From Myxosarcina sp. GI1 (GTDB lineage: Bacteria > Cyanobacteriota > Cyanobacteriia > Cyanobacteriales > Xenococcaceae): a DNA stretch of 64,000 nucleotides. Where the stretch lies: assembly GCF_000756305.1 (NCBI RefSeq), contig NZ_JRFE01000024.1:121964-185963 (forward strand), given 5' to 3'. The notes under the pieces were generated by a model, which had not been told where the DNA came from, did not search any database, and was given only the letters and a program-made list of their open reading frames with translations. The position numbers were made by a program, and so were the translations under genes. This document shows positions 27,122 to 36,691 of this stretch, one piece after another. Positions within the stretch are counted from its first letter, which is position 1. Each line of letters opens with the position of its first letter.

Positions 27122-27538
27122 TCAATTGAGTAATTTATCTAAAAATTTACCCGACACATCCAGTTGTTGCGAAGTATCTTGTAACGCCGAGCGAAAGCGA
27201 TCGACATCGTTGGCATAACCACATAATTTAGCTGTATTAGCTATTCCCGAAGAGGCGTTAGCTCTAGCACAATCTATTAATTCAGAATCAGTCAGCGGTT
27301 CATTTCCCGAAAGTAGTTTTTCTAAAGAATCGCCCCAAAAAGCACTAAGAGTACAAACCTGTTCTTCTGGGCGATCGCTTACCATCCAGCGATACATAAC
27401 CGACTGCGGATCTACTCCAAACTCAATCAGTTTGGCACCCATGTAGTAATGCATTTGATTGAGAGTTTTTTTTCTAACAGCCATTGGCTGATTCTTATTT
27501 ACCGTACGGTTGAGATGAGCTTGAGTATGCCTGGACAT
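27122..27538 (-). CDS. Conserved protein of unknown function
   Basis: 138 aa, soluble, mainly helical by composition; no family recognised. A second Met at residue 19 (MAVRKKTLNQMHYYMGA) could be the real start, leaving 120 aa. Convergent with the BNR gene (18 bp apart). Confidence 0.55.
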   Translation of the reverse strand: MSRHTQAHLNRTVNKNQPMAVRKKTLNQMHYYMGAKLIEFGVDPQSVMYRWMVSDRPEEQVCTLSAFWGDSLEKLLSGNEPLTDSELIDCARANASSGIANTAKLCGYANDVDRFRSALQDTSQQLDVSGKFLDKLLN

Positions 27539-27674
27539 TTTTGTTGTCGATCCTCTAAAGTTTCTATGATTACAAGATTACTATTAGTTGAAGGTTATAT
27601 TTGGAGTTTGGATTTCAGTCTACTGACGAAATGGCACTAATGCTAATGTAATCGGATGTTGTCGGTGTTGTTAA

Positions 27675-28136
27675 TTAATTCTCTACGATGATTTCCCCTA
27701 CCATTCCCGCAGGAGCATGACCTTTAATCGAACAATGTAATTCATAATTACCTGGTTTCATTGGAGTTAAAAACCATTCTGCTTCTGCACCTGGTTTTAG
27801 TTCTAGTTCGTGAATTGCTCCTTTTACTTCTACTTTGCTAGCTTCAACTTTTTTCGTCCAGCTAGCATCGGCGAAATCTTTAGCAGTAAAGTAGTGTTTG
27901 ACTGGACTGGGATTATCTAACAGTAATTTATATTGCTTGCCCGTCTCTAACTGGATGTTACTGGGAAAAAACTTTAGTTCGCCGCTTTCGTTTCCCAAAC
28001 TAACTTTGACTTCATTTACTGTCGAATCAGCCAGAGCGTTCGGCATAGATATCCCGATTACGACAATAAGTGTAGCGACAATTAACAACAAATTTAGTCT
28101 TAAGATTCTGGCAACTAACCAGCTAATTAATTTCAT
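27675..28136 (-). CDS. Cupredoxin-like copper protein
   Basis: 153 aa from the ATG at 28136. An N-terminal hydrophobic segment with an ANALADS-type cleavage region targets it to the periplasm or lumen. Type-1 copper ligands are in place: His in VKHYFTAKDF and the C-terminal loop ELHCSIKGHAPAGMVG with Cys, His and Met. It is longer than plastocyanin and azurin and resembles the plastocyanin/azurin-like family of unknown electron partners. The start at 28226 is rejected because it precedes the signal sequence by 30 unrelated residues. Divergent from the NmrA-like gene. Confidence 0.85.
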   Translation of the reverse strand: MKLISWLVARILRLNLLLIVATLIVVIGISMPNALADSTVNEVKVSLGNESGELKFFPSNIQLETGKQYKLLLDNPSPVKHYFTAKDFADASWTKKVEASKVEVKGAIHELELKPGAEAEWFLTPMKPGNYELHCSIKGHAPAGMVGEIIVEN

Positions 28137-28232
28137 AACTTTAAAGTAACTACATTCTTTACCACAATTATAATTTTGCCTGGTAGTTTGTTGAAGATGT
28201 ATAGTTTTATAGTGTATTCGATACAAAGTTAA

Positions 28233-28997
<765 letters not shown>

Positions 28998-29056
28998 AAT
29001 TTAGTCTATCTAATTAGTAATAGCTGTTATAAATCCCTGGACTTTCAATTTAAATT

Positions 29057-29281
29057 TCACTCAATCGCGAATGACTCAATTTTATCGAGACGAATTATTG
29101 TGTCGTCATCCAGTCTACACCAATCTGCACCTTCGGCAGCATATATATCTATAATTTTTCCGTACACTTGTTTTAATTCTCGATCGTCATTTTGAAAATT
29201 TATTTGACAGCTTTGCTTGAGTGTAGCTATGGCTTCAAGGCGATCGTGCAAGTCACAGCTTACAGGGATATAACTATTCAT
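29057..29281 (-). CDS. Rof/YaeO-like small protein
   Basis: 74 aa. The layout PVSCDLHDRLEAIATL...GKIIDIYAAEGADWCRL...IIRLDKIESF resembles Rof (YaeO), the Sm-like inhibitor that binds Rho: the initial CD, the middle strand with K and the terminal LDKI-SF are shared. In enterobacteria Rof blocks Rho termination. Cyanobacteria are generally described as lacking Rho, so another partner or an RNA role is likely. Annotation rests on a short match. Confidence 0.5.
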   Translation of the reverse strand: MNSYIPVSCDLHDRLEAIATLKQSCQINFQNDDRELKQVYGKIIDIYAAEGADWCRLDDDTIIRLDKIESFAIE

Positions 29282-29461
29282 AAAATTTTGACTTTTGGGT
29301 GGCTATAATTAAGCCAATTATATAAATTAAATCCAAAACATAACGTCTATATAAAGGATTATAATCCTAAATATTTTTGCTGATTAGATATTTCCTACAG
29401 TAAAATACGTAGCTTAAATTACAAATACAACACTATCGCGATCTAGACAAAAAATATAATA

Positions 29462-30622
29462 TTAACTATTTGCCAAAGTTAACAGTCGTATTCCAACAGT
29501 TAACCCAATTATGTTTGGTAGCCATGCTGCCAAAAAAGGGGACAGAATACCCACAATACCCAAACTGCCAATTGCCAAGCCTAGAAAATAGTATAAAAAC
29601 ACAATTATTACGCAAATACCAAATCCTTTAGCTTTGCCGATTCGATTGGAGTTAGCACCCAAAGCCGAACCAACTAAAGCAAATATCCAACAAATAAAAG
29701 GAAAAGCTAGTTTTTGCTGGATGCGAACTTGAAATAGATTAATTTCCCGTTTTTTACCGCTGTATTTGATAATATTTAAATATTGCCGAGCTTGCCAGAT
29801 GTTCATTTCTTCTGGACTGCGATTTCTACTAGCCATTTGGAAAATAGCAGGAGATAACTTTAATTTTATTTGCTCTAATTTTTCGGTTTTAGTCTCAGCA
29901 ATATTTTGAGAAATAATATTAATTTTTGCTTGCTTTAATATCCATAATTGCTGCCCCTCGTTCCACTCACATTGTTCGGCTGTAATAATCTGTTTTAATC
30001 GGTCTTTTTTCCAGCTAATGATAGTTACATCGTATAATTTTTCATTAGCAAATTTTTTGGCAAAATATATATTTTTAAGTTTTTTGCTAGTTCCCTCCTT
30101 TATATATTCTGGATAAAAAATATCTGTTCTCGCCAAACTAAGCTCAGTTTCGGGAATGAATGAATTTTGAATTATATTGGCTTGGTAATTAGCAGTAGGA
30201 ACGACTAACTCATTCAAAAGAAAAGTCAGACAAATAACAAGCGAACTTAAAACTAACAGTGGGAAAAGTATGCGATAAGTACTTATGCCTACACTTTGCA
30301 TTGCTATTAGTTCGCCATTGCTGTTTAAACGTCCAAAAATTACTATAGTTGTTAATAAGATCGATATGGGCAGAGCATAAGCAATATATTCTGGTATTTG
30401 ATAACAAAAAATTAAAATAGCAACAGGAATTGGAATGTTATATTCGGTAGTTCGATAGACTAGGTCGGAAATATTGCCAACAGCTACACTCACGGAAGAT
30501 AATAATCCGACAGCAAACAAAAAGAAGATACTCAGTTCGGTAGCAATATAGCGATCGATTACAGATAGTTCAAACGATAAAAATTTGGTAGGCAACTTAG
30601 TAGTGTATGTAAAATGAGGCAA
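29462..30622 (-). CDS. LptF/LptG family permease
   Basis: 386 aa. Three N-terminal helices (SELSIFFLFAVGLLSSVSVA, ILIFCYQIPEYIAYALPISIL), a periplasmic beta-jellyroll-like middle of about 150 residues, and three C-terminal helices match the YjgP/YjgQ (LptF/G) family of the lipopolysaccharide export machine, with GELIAMQSVGIS at the cytoplasmic coupling region. It would pair with LptB ATPase and the LptC/A bridge, none of which is adjacent. Cyanobacteria often have a single LptF/G-like gene. Confidence 0.87.
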   Translation of the reverse strand: MPHFTYTTKLPTKFLSFELSVIDRYIATELSIFFLFAVGLLSSVSVAVGNISDLVYRTTEYNIPIPVAILIFCYQIPEYIAYALPISILLTTIVIFGRLNSNGELIAMQSVGISTYRILFPLLVLSSLVICLTFLLNELVVPTANYQANIIQNSFIPETELSLARTDIFYPEYIKEGTSKKLKNIYFAKKFANEKLYDVTIISWKKDRLKQIITAEQCEWNEGQQLWILKQAKINIISQNIAETKTEKLEQIKLKLSPAIFQMASRNRSPEEMNIWQARQYLNIIKYSGKKREINLFQVRIQQKLAFPFICWIFALVGSALGANSNRIGKAKGFGICVIIVFLYYFLGLAIGSLGIVGILSPFLAAWLPNIIGLTVGIRLLTLANS

Positions 30623-30685
30623 GGCTATATTATCTCAAACCCTTTTAAGTAGATCCATTTTGAAATAGTAAAATAGTTGATCTTT

Positions 30686-30919
30686 ATGCAGTCATCGATC
30701 GATCCAGATTATCCTAACGTCATCCTGACTTTTACCTATCGTGGTTTTGATATTCAAGTTAGTCGAGACAAATGGCAAGAAAAGTATATTTATAGTGCCT
30801 GGGCAAATTACGAGCTTGGTAGCGCACTAGCCGTACCTGGTGCCGTTACGACTAAGTTAGCAATTAGAAATGCCAAGCATTGGGTCGATCGCAGAATATC
30901 TTTAAGCGATCGCGGCTGA
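30686..30919 (+). CDS. Small conserved protein, unknown
   Basis: 77 aa from the ATG at 30686 (an in-frame TTG at 30677 is also possible). Contains NVILTFTYRGFDIQVSRD and WANYELGSALAVPGAVTT; no known domain. Its last 18 nt overlap the end of the convergent dgcN-like gene (30902). Confidence 0.6.
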   Translation: MQSSIDPDYPNVILTFTYRGFDIQVSRDKWQEKYIYSAWANYELGSALAVPGAVTTKLAIRNAKHWVDRRISLSDRG

Positions 30920-31933
30920 CAATAGTAATTCTCCGCCAAATCTAACCGCATCGGTACAGGGTAAGCCTGTAGCCTCTCGCACCGAGTCGATAACTTCTTT
31001 GGCATCTGTGACATTCAAACCAAAAGTATTCAAAGCAATGGCTTTGACTTTAACTTTGCCAAAAGCTCCCCCCGCACTAGCTACAGTTTCGTAGAGTCGG
31101 ACTACTTCTGTTAGGGGAGGAATTGAAATATTGGGTAAGTTGTGAATGTGTTGGGCGTGGGCGCGATGCACTAAAATTAACCCTGTAGGTTGACTGCCGC
31201 GAATTAGAGGCAAAGTCGCCGTAGAGCCTGGATGTAACAGCGAACCCTGCCCTTCAACTACTACTAGCTCGCTATTCGCACCTAGTTCTAAAATGGTTTT
31301 TTCGACAGCACCCGCAGCAAAATCTACTCTCACTGCATCTAAAGCAATTCCTCGTCCAGCGATCGCAATTCCCGTTTGTCCCGTCGCCAAAAATTCTGCT
31401 TTAATTCCCTGTCTGCAAGCGGCGCGATAAATTTCGAGGCTAGTAGACATTTTGCCAACGCTCATATCCGTGCCAACTGTAAGAATTCTCTGGCAGGATA
31501 GCGATCTCGCCTGTGCCTTGGCAATACTCAAACCTGAAGGCTCTTGACGAATATCCCAAATCCACTGAGAAGGCTGCAATTTGTCAAATAGAGGAGCCAG
31601 AGGAGTATGCAAACCGTTAATAATCGATAAACCTGCCGCGATCGCTCTTTCGATTTCCGAGCGCAGATCTTCTGGTAGCTGTCCGCCAGAAGGAGCGATA
31701 CCAATTAACAATACTTCAGGTTTGTAAGCTAAAGCATCATCGAGACTGGCGACTATAGGGATATCTTTCTTAATACCCGTTAACTCAGCCAGAGATCGAC
31801 CTACATGGCGGCGATCGATAACTGCGGTAATTTCGTTGTCACTGTAGCGAAGAAAAGCTACACCAGTTTTACCACGCTGTTCGCCAATACCGTCGTGGAG
31901 TAATATTGCGACTTTTTGTTTAGCTGTTAACAC
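30902..31933 (-). CDS. dgcN: DgcN/DUF1611-like D-glutamate N-acetyltransferase
   Basis: 343 aa. An N-terminal Rossmann-like half (VAILLHDGIGEQRGKTGVAFLRYS) and a P-loop-like C-terminal half (ILTVGTDMSVGKMSTSLEI, VVVEGQGSLLHPG, LILVHRAHAQ) match DUF1611/DgcN. In the described D-glutamate catabolic pathway DgcN acetylates D-glutamate. It follows the dgcA-like gene with a 14-bp overlap, exactly the pairing of that pathway. Substrate assignment is inferred from this pairing and not proven by sequence. Confidence 0.65.
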   Translation of the reverse strand: MLTAKQKVAILLHDGIGEQRGKTGVAFLRYSDNEITAVIDRRHVGRSLAELTGIKKDIPIVASLDDALAYKPEVLLIGIAPSGGQLPEDLRSEIERAIAAGLSIINGLHTPLAPLFDKLQPSQWIWDIRQEPSGLSIAKAQARSLSCQRILTVGTDMSVGKMSTSLEIYRAACRQGIKAEFLATGQTGIAIAGRGIALDAVRVDFAAGAVEKTILELGANSELVVVEGQGSLLHPGSTATLPLIRGSQPTGLILVHRAHAQHIHNLPNISIPPLTEVVRLYETVASAGGAFGKVKVKAIALNTFGLNVTDAKEVIDSVREATGLPCTDAVRFGGELLLSAAIA

Positions 31934-32966
31934 GATTCACTCCTAAACCTGGAAGTTCGTTGGGCAACAAACGTCCTTCAATTATAGTTGCACCTGTAAA
32001 AGGATCGTCGAGCAAATTTAAATGACTGTCTAAATCTAAGTAATCGGCTAAAGGAGCGAGATGAGACATAGCGGTATTAGCCAGACTACTATCAGAATAG
32101 CAGCCAAACATGACTTTCAAACCGCAGGCTCTAGCGATCGCAATTGCTTGTTTGGCTTCCGTCAAACCGCCTGTTTTCATGATTTTAAGATTGACTCCCG
32201 CTACCGAACCTGCCAGATAAGGAATATCGCGACTGGTAAAACAGCTTTCATCAACAAAAATTGGCAAAGGTGAATTACTCGATAGAGTTGCTAGTTTGGC
32301 TTCTTTTCCGACTGCCAGTGGTTGCTCGATATACTCTACGCCATAATCGCACAACCAATGAGACATATAAACCGCATCTTGAAAACTCCAGCCACCGTTA
32401 GCATCCACCATTACTTTGGCTTGAGGTGCTACTTGTTTTACTGCTTGCAACATTGCTTTATCTGCTTCTATACCCTGGGGATTGCCTAACTTCAGCTTGA
32501 GCGTTTTGACCGCAAGCTGCTGTTGCCAAGCTCGAACGCGCTCTACTGCTTTCTTGGGGGAGCTTATTCCCACCGTTACCGAGATTGGCACGATGCGATC
32601 GCGATTTAGACCCCACAACTGCCATAAAGGTAGCTCGGCTTTTTTCCCTATCCAATCATGCAGTGCCATGTCGATTGCTGCCTGTAGCGCAGATGACAAT
32701 TGCAGCTTATTTGTGGCTTCAATAATTTCTTGTCGCTGTAGGGGATGAAATAATTCTAAGGTTGGAATAGCTACTTCTAGCTCCTGCTGTAGCTTAGCAG
32801 TATCTGTATTTTTTTTATTAATAGAAAAAGGCGAGGCTTCTCCCCAACCTTCAATATTGTCTTCGGCGAGCCGCACCCATAAATTGGTACTTTGTGCGGT
32901 GGTACCGCGACTAATTTTGAGAGCAAATTTTTTACGGACGGTAAAAGTTTCTACGAATAATTTCAC
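31920..32966 (-). CDS. dgcA: Enolase-superfamily epimerase (DgcA / dipeptide-epimerase type)
   Basis: 348 aa. Muconate-lactonizing subgroup residues are clear: KLKLG (catalytic lysine pair, about 162), VMVDANGGW (metal Asp), YIEQPL (metal Glu), VDESCF (metal Asp) and LKIMKTGG (second catalytic lysine). This is the L-Ala-D/L-Glu epimerase family. The overlapping downstream DUF1611 gene favours DgcA, the racemase of N-acetyl-D-glutamate, over a peptidoglycan dipeptide epimerase. The two genes form an operon read dgcA to dgcN. Confidence 0.7.
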   Translation of the reverse strand: MKLFVETFTVRKKFALKISRGTTAQSTNLWVRLAEDNIEGWGEASPFSINKKNTDTAKLQQELEVAIPTLELFHPLQRQEIIEATNKLQLSSALQAAIDMALHDWIGKKAELPLWQLWGLNRDRIVPISVTVGISSPKKAVERVRAWQQQLAVKTLKLKLGNPQGIEADKAMLQAVKQVAPQAKVMVDANGGWSFQDAVYMSHWLCDYGVEYIEQPLAVGKEAKLATLSSNSPLPIFVDESCFTSRDIPYLAGSVAGVNLKIMKTGGLTEAKQAIAIARACGLKVMFGCYSDSSLANTAMSHLAPLADYLDLDSHLNLLDDPFTGATIIEGRLLPNELPGLGVNRVNS

Positions 32967-33055
32967 CTGAAAATTCTCCCAAAATTACTTCTTCTTTTCT
33001 ATATACCATTTTCTTACTTTTGACTGCTCACCACCGTAAACGGAACGGTTATTTT

Positions 33056-33103
33056 AGGGACTAGGAACTGGGAATTGATTCCCTAGTCCCTAATCCTTAA
33101 TCC
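33056..33103. repeat. Inverted heptamer-type repeat
   Basis: GGGACTAGGAACTGGGAATTG followed by its rough complement with TCCCTAGTCCCTAATCC. The same family forms the larger block at 45800-45912. Confidence 0.6.
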
Positions 33104-33262
33104 CAATCTTTATAAATGACGGAGCTTTAAACCCATTACCAAACGGTAAAATTTTAAAGTCTTCTTAATCCTATCGTTACCTCTGTATGGCAGATTAATA
33201 ACAGACATTAGGGTAATAATTAGCTCTTACACCTGCTGAGTTGGATACAAATTTAGGTCTGT

Positions 33263-33288
33263 AGCCGAGATAAATTCTCGGCTTTTTT
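33263..33288 (+). terminator. Intrinsic terminator, possibly of a small RNA
   Basis: Perfect 8-bp stem AGCCGAGA/TCTCGGCT with a TAAAT loop and six T. It is oriented rightward, yet the nearest upstream gene is transcribed leftward, so it should end an unannotated transcript or attenuate yebC. Confidence 0.7.
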
Positions 33289-33357
33289 CTTTGCCATTGA
33301 ATTTCTCAGATTTGTAAAATTAATAAAATAAGTCGATCCGAGAGGTATTATTGAACA

Positions 33358-34122
33358 GTGGCAGGTCACAGTAAATGGGCTAATATCAAACGCCAAAAAG
33401 CCAGAGTAGATGCAAAAAAAGGCAAAACCTTTACTCAGCTATCGCGAGCCATTATTGTAGCGGCGCGTAATGGTGTTGCCGATCCCGACGGCAATTTTCA
33501 GCTACGTACCGCAATTGACAAAGCCAAAGCTGCGGGTATTCCCAACGACAATATCGATCGCGCCATTGCCAAGGGTGCTGGTACTTATCAAGATGATGAG
33601 GCGGTTTTAGAAGAAATACGTTATGAAGGCTATGGTGCAGGTGGTGTGGCAGTATTAATAGAAGCACTTACCGATAATCGCAACCGTACTGCTGCCGATA
33701 TTCGTGCTGCCTTTAGTAAAAATGGCGGTAACTTAGGGGAAACTGGCTGCGTTAGTTGGATGTTCGAGCAAAAAGGAGTAGTCAGTGTAGATCCTGTAGC
33801 AGAAGATAAACTATTAGAGGCTTCGATAGCAGGAGATGCCGATAGTTATCAGGCAATTGACGATGAAATCGATACAGGAGCGGAAGTTTTAACCGAAGTT
33901 GCCAATTTAGAACATCTAAATCAAACTTTACTCCAGCAAGATTTGTCAGTTCGAGATGTAGAGTTGCGCTGGATACCTAACAATACTATCGAAGTAAGCG
34001 ATCCCGAACATGGGCGATCTTTGCTCAAATTAATCGATACTTTAGAATCTCTCGACGATGTACAAAATGTTGTGACAAATTTTGAAATGTCCGAAGAATT
34101 AATGGATTTTATTATGGTCTAG
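33358..34122 (+). CDS. YebC/PmpR (TACO1-like) regulator
   Basis: 254 aa starting at a GTG (33358). MAGHSKWANIKRQKARVDAKKGK is the invariant N-terminus of the family; AARNGVADPDGNFQLRTAIDKAKAAG-type helices and the MFEQKG domain follow. Family members act as transcriptional regulators or as helpers of ribosomes stalled at prolines. The GTG start is fixed by the conserved N-terminus, with GAGAGG about 12 nt upstream. Confidence 0.95.
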   Translation: MAGHSKWANIKRQKARVDAKKGKTFTQLSRAIIVAARNGVADPDGNFQLRTAIDKAKAAGIPNDNIDRAIAKGAGTYQDDEAVLEEIRYEGYGAGGVAVLIEALTDNRNRTAADIRAAFSKNGGNLGETGCVSWMFEQKGVVSVDPVAEDKLLEASIAGDADSYQAIDDEIDTGAEVLTEVANLEHLNQTLLQQDLSVRDVELRWIPNNTIEVSDPEHGRSLLKLIDTLESLDDVQNVVTNFEMSEELMDFIMV

Positions 34123-34148
34123 TTTGTTTCTATGTTTGCATTCTAATA

Positions 34149-34188
34149 GAGGTAAGTGTATCACTTTCAATGCTACGGCACTTACCTC
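34149..34188. terminator. Hairpin between convergent genes
   Basis: Perfect 10-bp inverted repeat GAGGTAAGTG/CACTTACCTC with a 20-nt loop, placed between yebC and the convergent outer-membrane-type gene. No clear T run on either side, so it may be a weak bidirectional terminator or an mRNA-end stabiliser. Confidence 0.5.
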
Positions 34189-34229
34189 ATCAACGCTCTA
34201 CTATCTGAGATTAGAAAACCGCTAGAGAT

Positions 34230-35069
34230 TTAAAAATTGTAACCAATGCCTAAAATCGCGCCTAAAGCAATGTCGTCTAAAAAGCCAACATTTACTTCAG
34301 TATTGATTGTAAACTGCTCGAAAGGTATGTCCAAACCTCCAGTAAGTGTAAAGTAAAAAACATCAGTATCGGTAGTGAAGGTAAAACCAGGACCACCATA
34401 AGGAACAAATCTTCTCCCGAGAATCTCTGCGTCCTCCAAACTACCTATATTTATATCGAGTGTAAACGGAACTACAAAAGTTACATCACTACCGACAAGA
34501 ACGCTAGGACGAATCGAAACATCGTTACTTTCAGTAAGGGTAAATAATTTCAGCTTACTAATTGCCGCAAAAGCTCCAAAATCTCCATAGGCATCTTCGA
34601 TAAATCCCAAGCTACCGCCAACTCCCAGATAATTTTGTCCTGAAGTAAATATATCGCTCAAACTTCCACTATCGGTTTCGGGTTCTTCGACTTCTACCTG
34701 AGAATCTTCAATTTCTACTTCAGAGGTGTCGGGTTCTACTTCCACTTCAGTTTCTTGTGTTTCGACTTCGTTAGGAAATGATTCATCTACAGAATTTCTT
34801 TGCTGGGTAGGAGTCATTTCATCTACAGAATTTCGTTCGGTAGGAATTGTTTCTTCTACAGAACCTCCCTGGGCGATGTTAGAGAAAAATGTTGCCGAAC
34901 CATCGAGCGATCGCCAGTTAGGTTCGCTCCCAGTAACTGGGGATAAACTAGATGCAGAATTAAGTTCGACCTCAGATTGAGCTAAAGCAGACTCGCCAAT
35001 TCCCAATACTGCGATCGAACTAATACCCAACCAAAAAGCTATTTTACGAGAGACTATCATCACATTCAC
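34230..35069 (-). CDS. Exported protein with acidic spacer and beta-barrel-like C-terminus
   Basis: 279 aa. A signal peptide (KIAFWLGISSIAVLGIGESALAQ) is followed by a low-complexity stretch with ERNSVDE/QRNSVDE repeats and an acidic region (EVEVEPDTSEVEIEDSQVEV), then about 145 residues of alternating strands ending in ...ILGIGYNF. A terminal Phe and amphipathic strands suggest an outer-membrane barrel of perhaps eight strands. No family recognised. Met4 (35060) is an alternative start. Confidence 0.6.
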   Translation of the reverse strand: MNVMIVSRKIAFWLGISSIAVLGIGESALAQSEVELNSASSLSPVTGSEPNWRSLDGSATFFSNIAQGGSVEETIPTERNSVDEMTPTQQRNSVDESFPNEVETQETEVEVEPDTSEVEIEDSQVEVEEPETDSGSLSDIFTSGQNYLGVGGSLGFIEDAYGDFGAFAAISKLKLFTLTESNDVSIRPSVLVGSDVTFVVPFTLDINIGSLEDAEILGRRFVPYGGPGFTFTTDTDVFYFTLTGGLDIPFEQFTINTEVNVGFLDDIALGAILGIGYNF

Positions 35070-35320
35070 TCCTATACCAAATAATGCTGTTATTATTGCA
35101 GCCTAATAACCCCAATCTATTATTTATTTTATGTTAAGTAAGAAATTGGTAACTGCTCGTAACAAACGTATTATATATGACTGCAACTGACAATGTTTAC
35201 AACTAAAGTTACAGTTTGGCGATCGATAGCTTAACTTTATACTAGACAGTACATCGAGCGTTTTGACAAATCACTGTTTTTATAAATCGAGAAACAATTT
35301 TAGAAACTCTTTTGCGTATT

Positions 35321-36439
35321 TTATTTGCCTAACGTTAATTCCTCTTTTTTACCTAAAATTCCTTGAGGTCGCCAGACCATCAAAATCATTAAGATTAGCC
35401 CAATAACCATAATCCGAAATGCTCCCAAATCGGCGCTACTTAATAACCCCAATTTTGGTAAATAAAAGCGGGTCAAAGCATCGTAAGCCCAGAAAATGAC
35501 TACCCCTAACAGAGTACCTGCATTGTTTCCCGCACCGCCTAAAACTACCATAGTCCAAGCGTTAAAAGTTACTAAAGGTTCAAAATTACTAGGATAGACT
35601 GTAGTTAACTGCCAAGCATAAAAAGCACCCGCAATACCTGCGATCGCGCCACCTAACATAAAAGCCTGTAACTTATACCAAAACACATTTTTACCTAAAG
35701 CTCTAGGTATTTCTTCATCTTCGCGGATTGCTTTTAAGACTCTGCCCCAGGGAGAATGCACCAATAGCTGCAAACCCCAATAGACAACCGCCACAGTCAA
35801 CAACACTAACAACATCAAACCTGCTTTATAGTTGTAATCTAATAAAGCAATACAGCCATTAATGTATAAGGTCAAAATTAGAGCCAAACCGATAATACCC
35901 CAGACGATTGAGCCAATTAACTTGGTAGGCTGGTAGCTTTTGCCTTGAATTTCTTTGCCTTCTTGTCGCTGTTTTCTCAATCCCTGCCACAGTTGAGCGA
36001 CGGCAAAAATTGCCAGTAAGGTAAGTATAGCGATCGCCAGATATTTTTGCCAGAGACTGGGGTCGAAGCCATCTAAGGGTAGGGGATATCGCTGGATGCC
36101 AAAAGCACCTTTCGTCAGCCATTCTTCATTAAGAGCGATTAAACGCAACAGTTCGGAAACACCAATAGTCACAATCGCTAGATAGTCTTCTCGCAGTCTG
36201 AGAGTAGAAATTCCGATTAGCAAACCCAACAGAGAGGAGATTGCCGCACCTGCAAGAACGGCAATAATTAACGGTACGCCTAATGCACTTAGTAGTACCG
36301 TAGCGTAAGCCCCTACGGTCATAAATGCTACGTGACCGAAATTAATTAGACCTGTATAACCCCATTGCAAATTTAAACCCAAAGCAAATAAAGCAAACAA
36401 CCCTACTGAAATTGTTAGAAAAACCAGATAACCAACCAT
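35321..36439 (-). CDS. livM: Branched-chain/neutral amino-acid ABC transporter permease (LivM/NatD-like)
   Basis: 372 aa from the ATG at 36439. About nine helices. LGLNLQWGYTGLINFGHVAF at the N-terminus and the cytoplasmic coupling loop SPWGRVLKAIREDEEIPRALGKN are the LivM hallmarks. The frame is open upstream to 36586, but that stretch is translated heptamer repeat (MNREQGTGN...) and is not part of the protein. UrtC (urea) permeases are close relatives; a cyanobacterial Nat-system role is more likely because no urt gene is present. The other subunits are elsewhere. Confidence 0.8.
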   Translation of the reverse strand: MVGYLVFLTISVGLFALFALGLNLQWGYTGLINFGHVAFMTVGAYATVLLSALGVPLIIAVLAGAAISSLLGLLIGISTLRLREDYLAIVTIGVSELLRLIALNEEWLTKGAFGIQRYPLPLDGFDPSLWQKYLAIAILTLLAIFAVAQLWQGLRKQRQEGKEIQGKSYQPTKLIGSIVWGIIGLALILTLYINGCIALLDYNYKAGLMLLVLLTVAVVYWGLQLLVHSPWGRVLKAIREDEEIPRALGKNVFWYKLQAFMLGGAIAGIAGAFYAWQLTTVYPSNFEPLVTFNAWTMVVLGGAGNNAGTLLGVVIFWAYDALTRFYLPKLGLLSSADLGAFRIMVIGLILMILMVWRPQGILGKKEELTLGK

Positions 36440-36504
36440 TGATTTATTTAAATCGATTTTGCAGCCGATTGTAGCGCGATCGCGCCCAAAATCGGTATCG
36501 TAAT

Positions 36505-36590
36505 CAACAATGAACAGTGAGCAATGAGCAATGAGCAATGAGTATTTACCCTCTGTAGTGTTCCCTGTTCCCTGTTCTCTGTTCATTGCT
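36505..36590. repeat. Heptamer repeats upstream of the permease
   Basis: GAGCAAT copies (36517-36541) followed by CCCTGTT copies (36562-36576). They lie within the false N-terminal extension of the LivM-like frame. Confidence 0.8.
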
Positions 36591-36691
36591 AAAGCGATCG
36601 CAATGTTGATATTTGCAAACTACAGATAGTAACGAGTCTACAATTACATTTAAGATAAGATTCTAAGTATAACTAAACTGCTATAGAATCT

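Larger units (their letters stand above)
32967..33357. other. Spacer with repeats and a free-standing terminator
   Basis: Holds an inverted GGGACTAGG/CCTAGTCCC repeat block (33056-33103) and a strong hairpin with T run at 33263-33288. The leftward dgcA promoter and the rightward yebC promoter must also be here. Confidence 0.55.
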
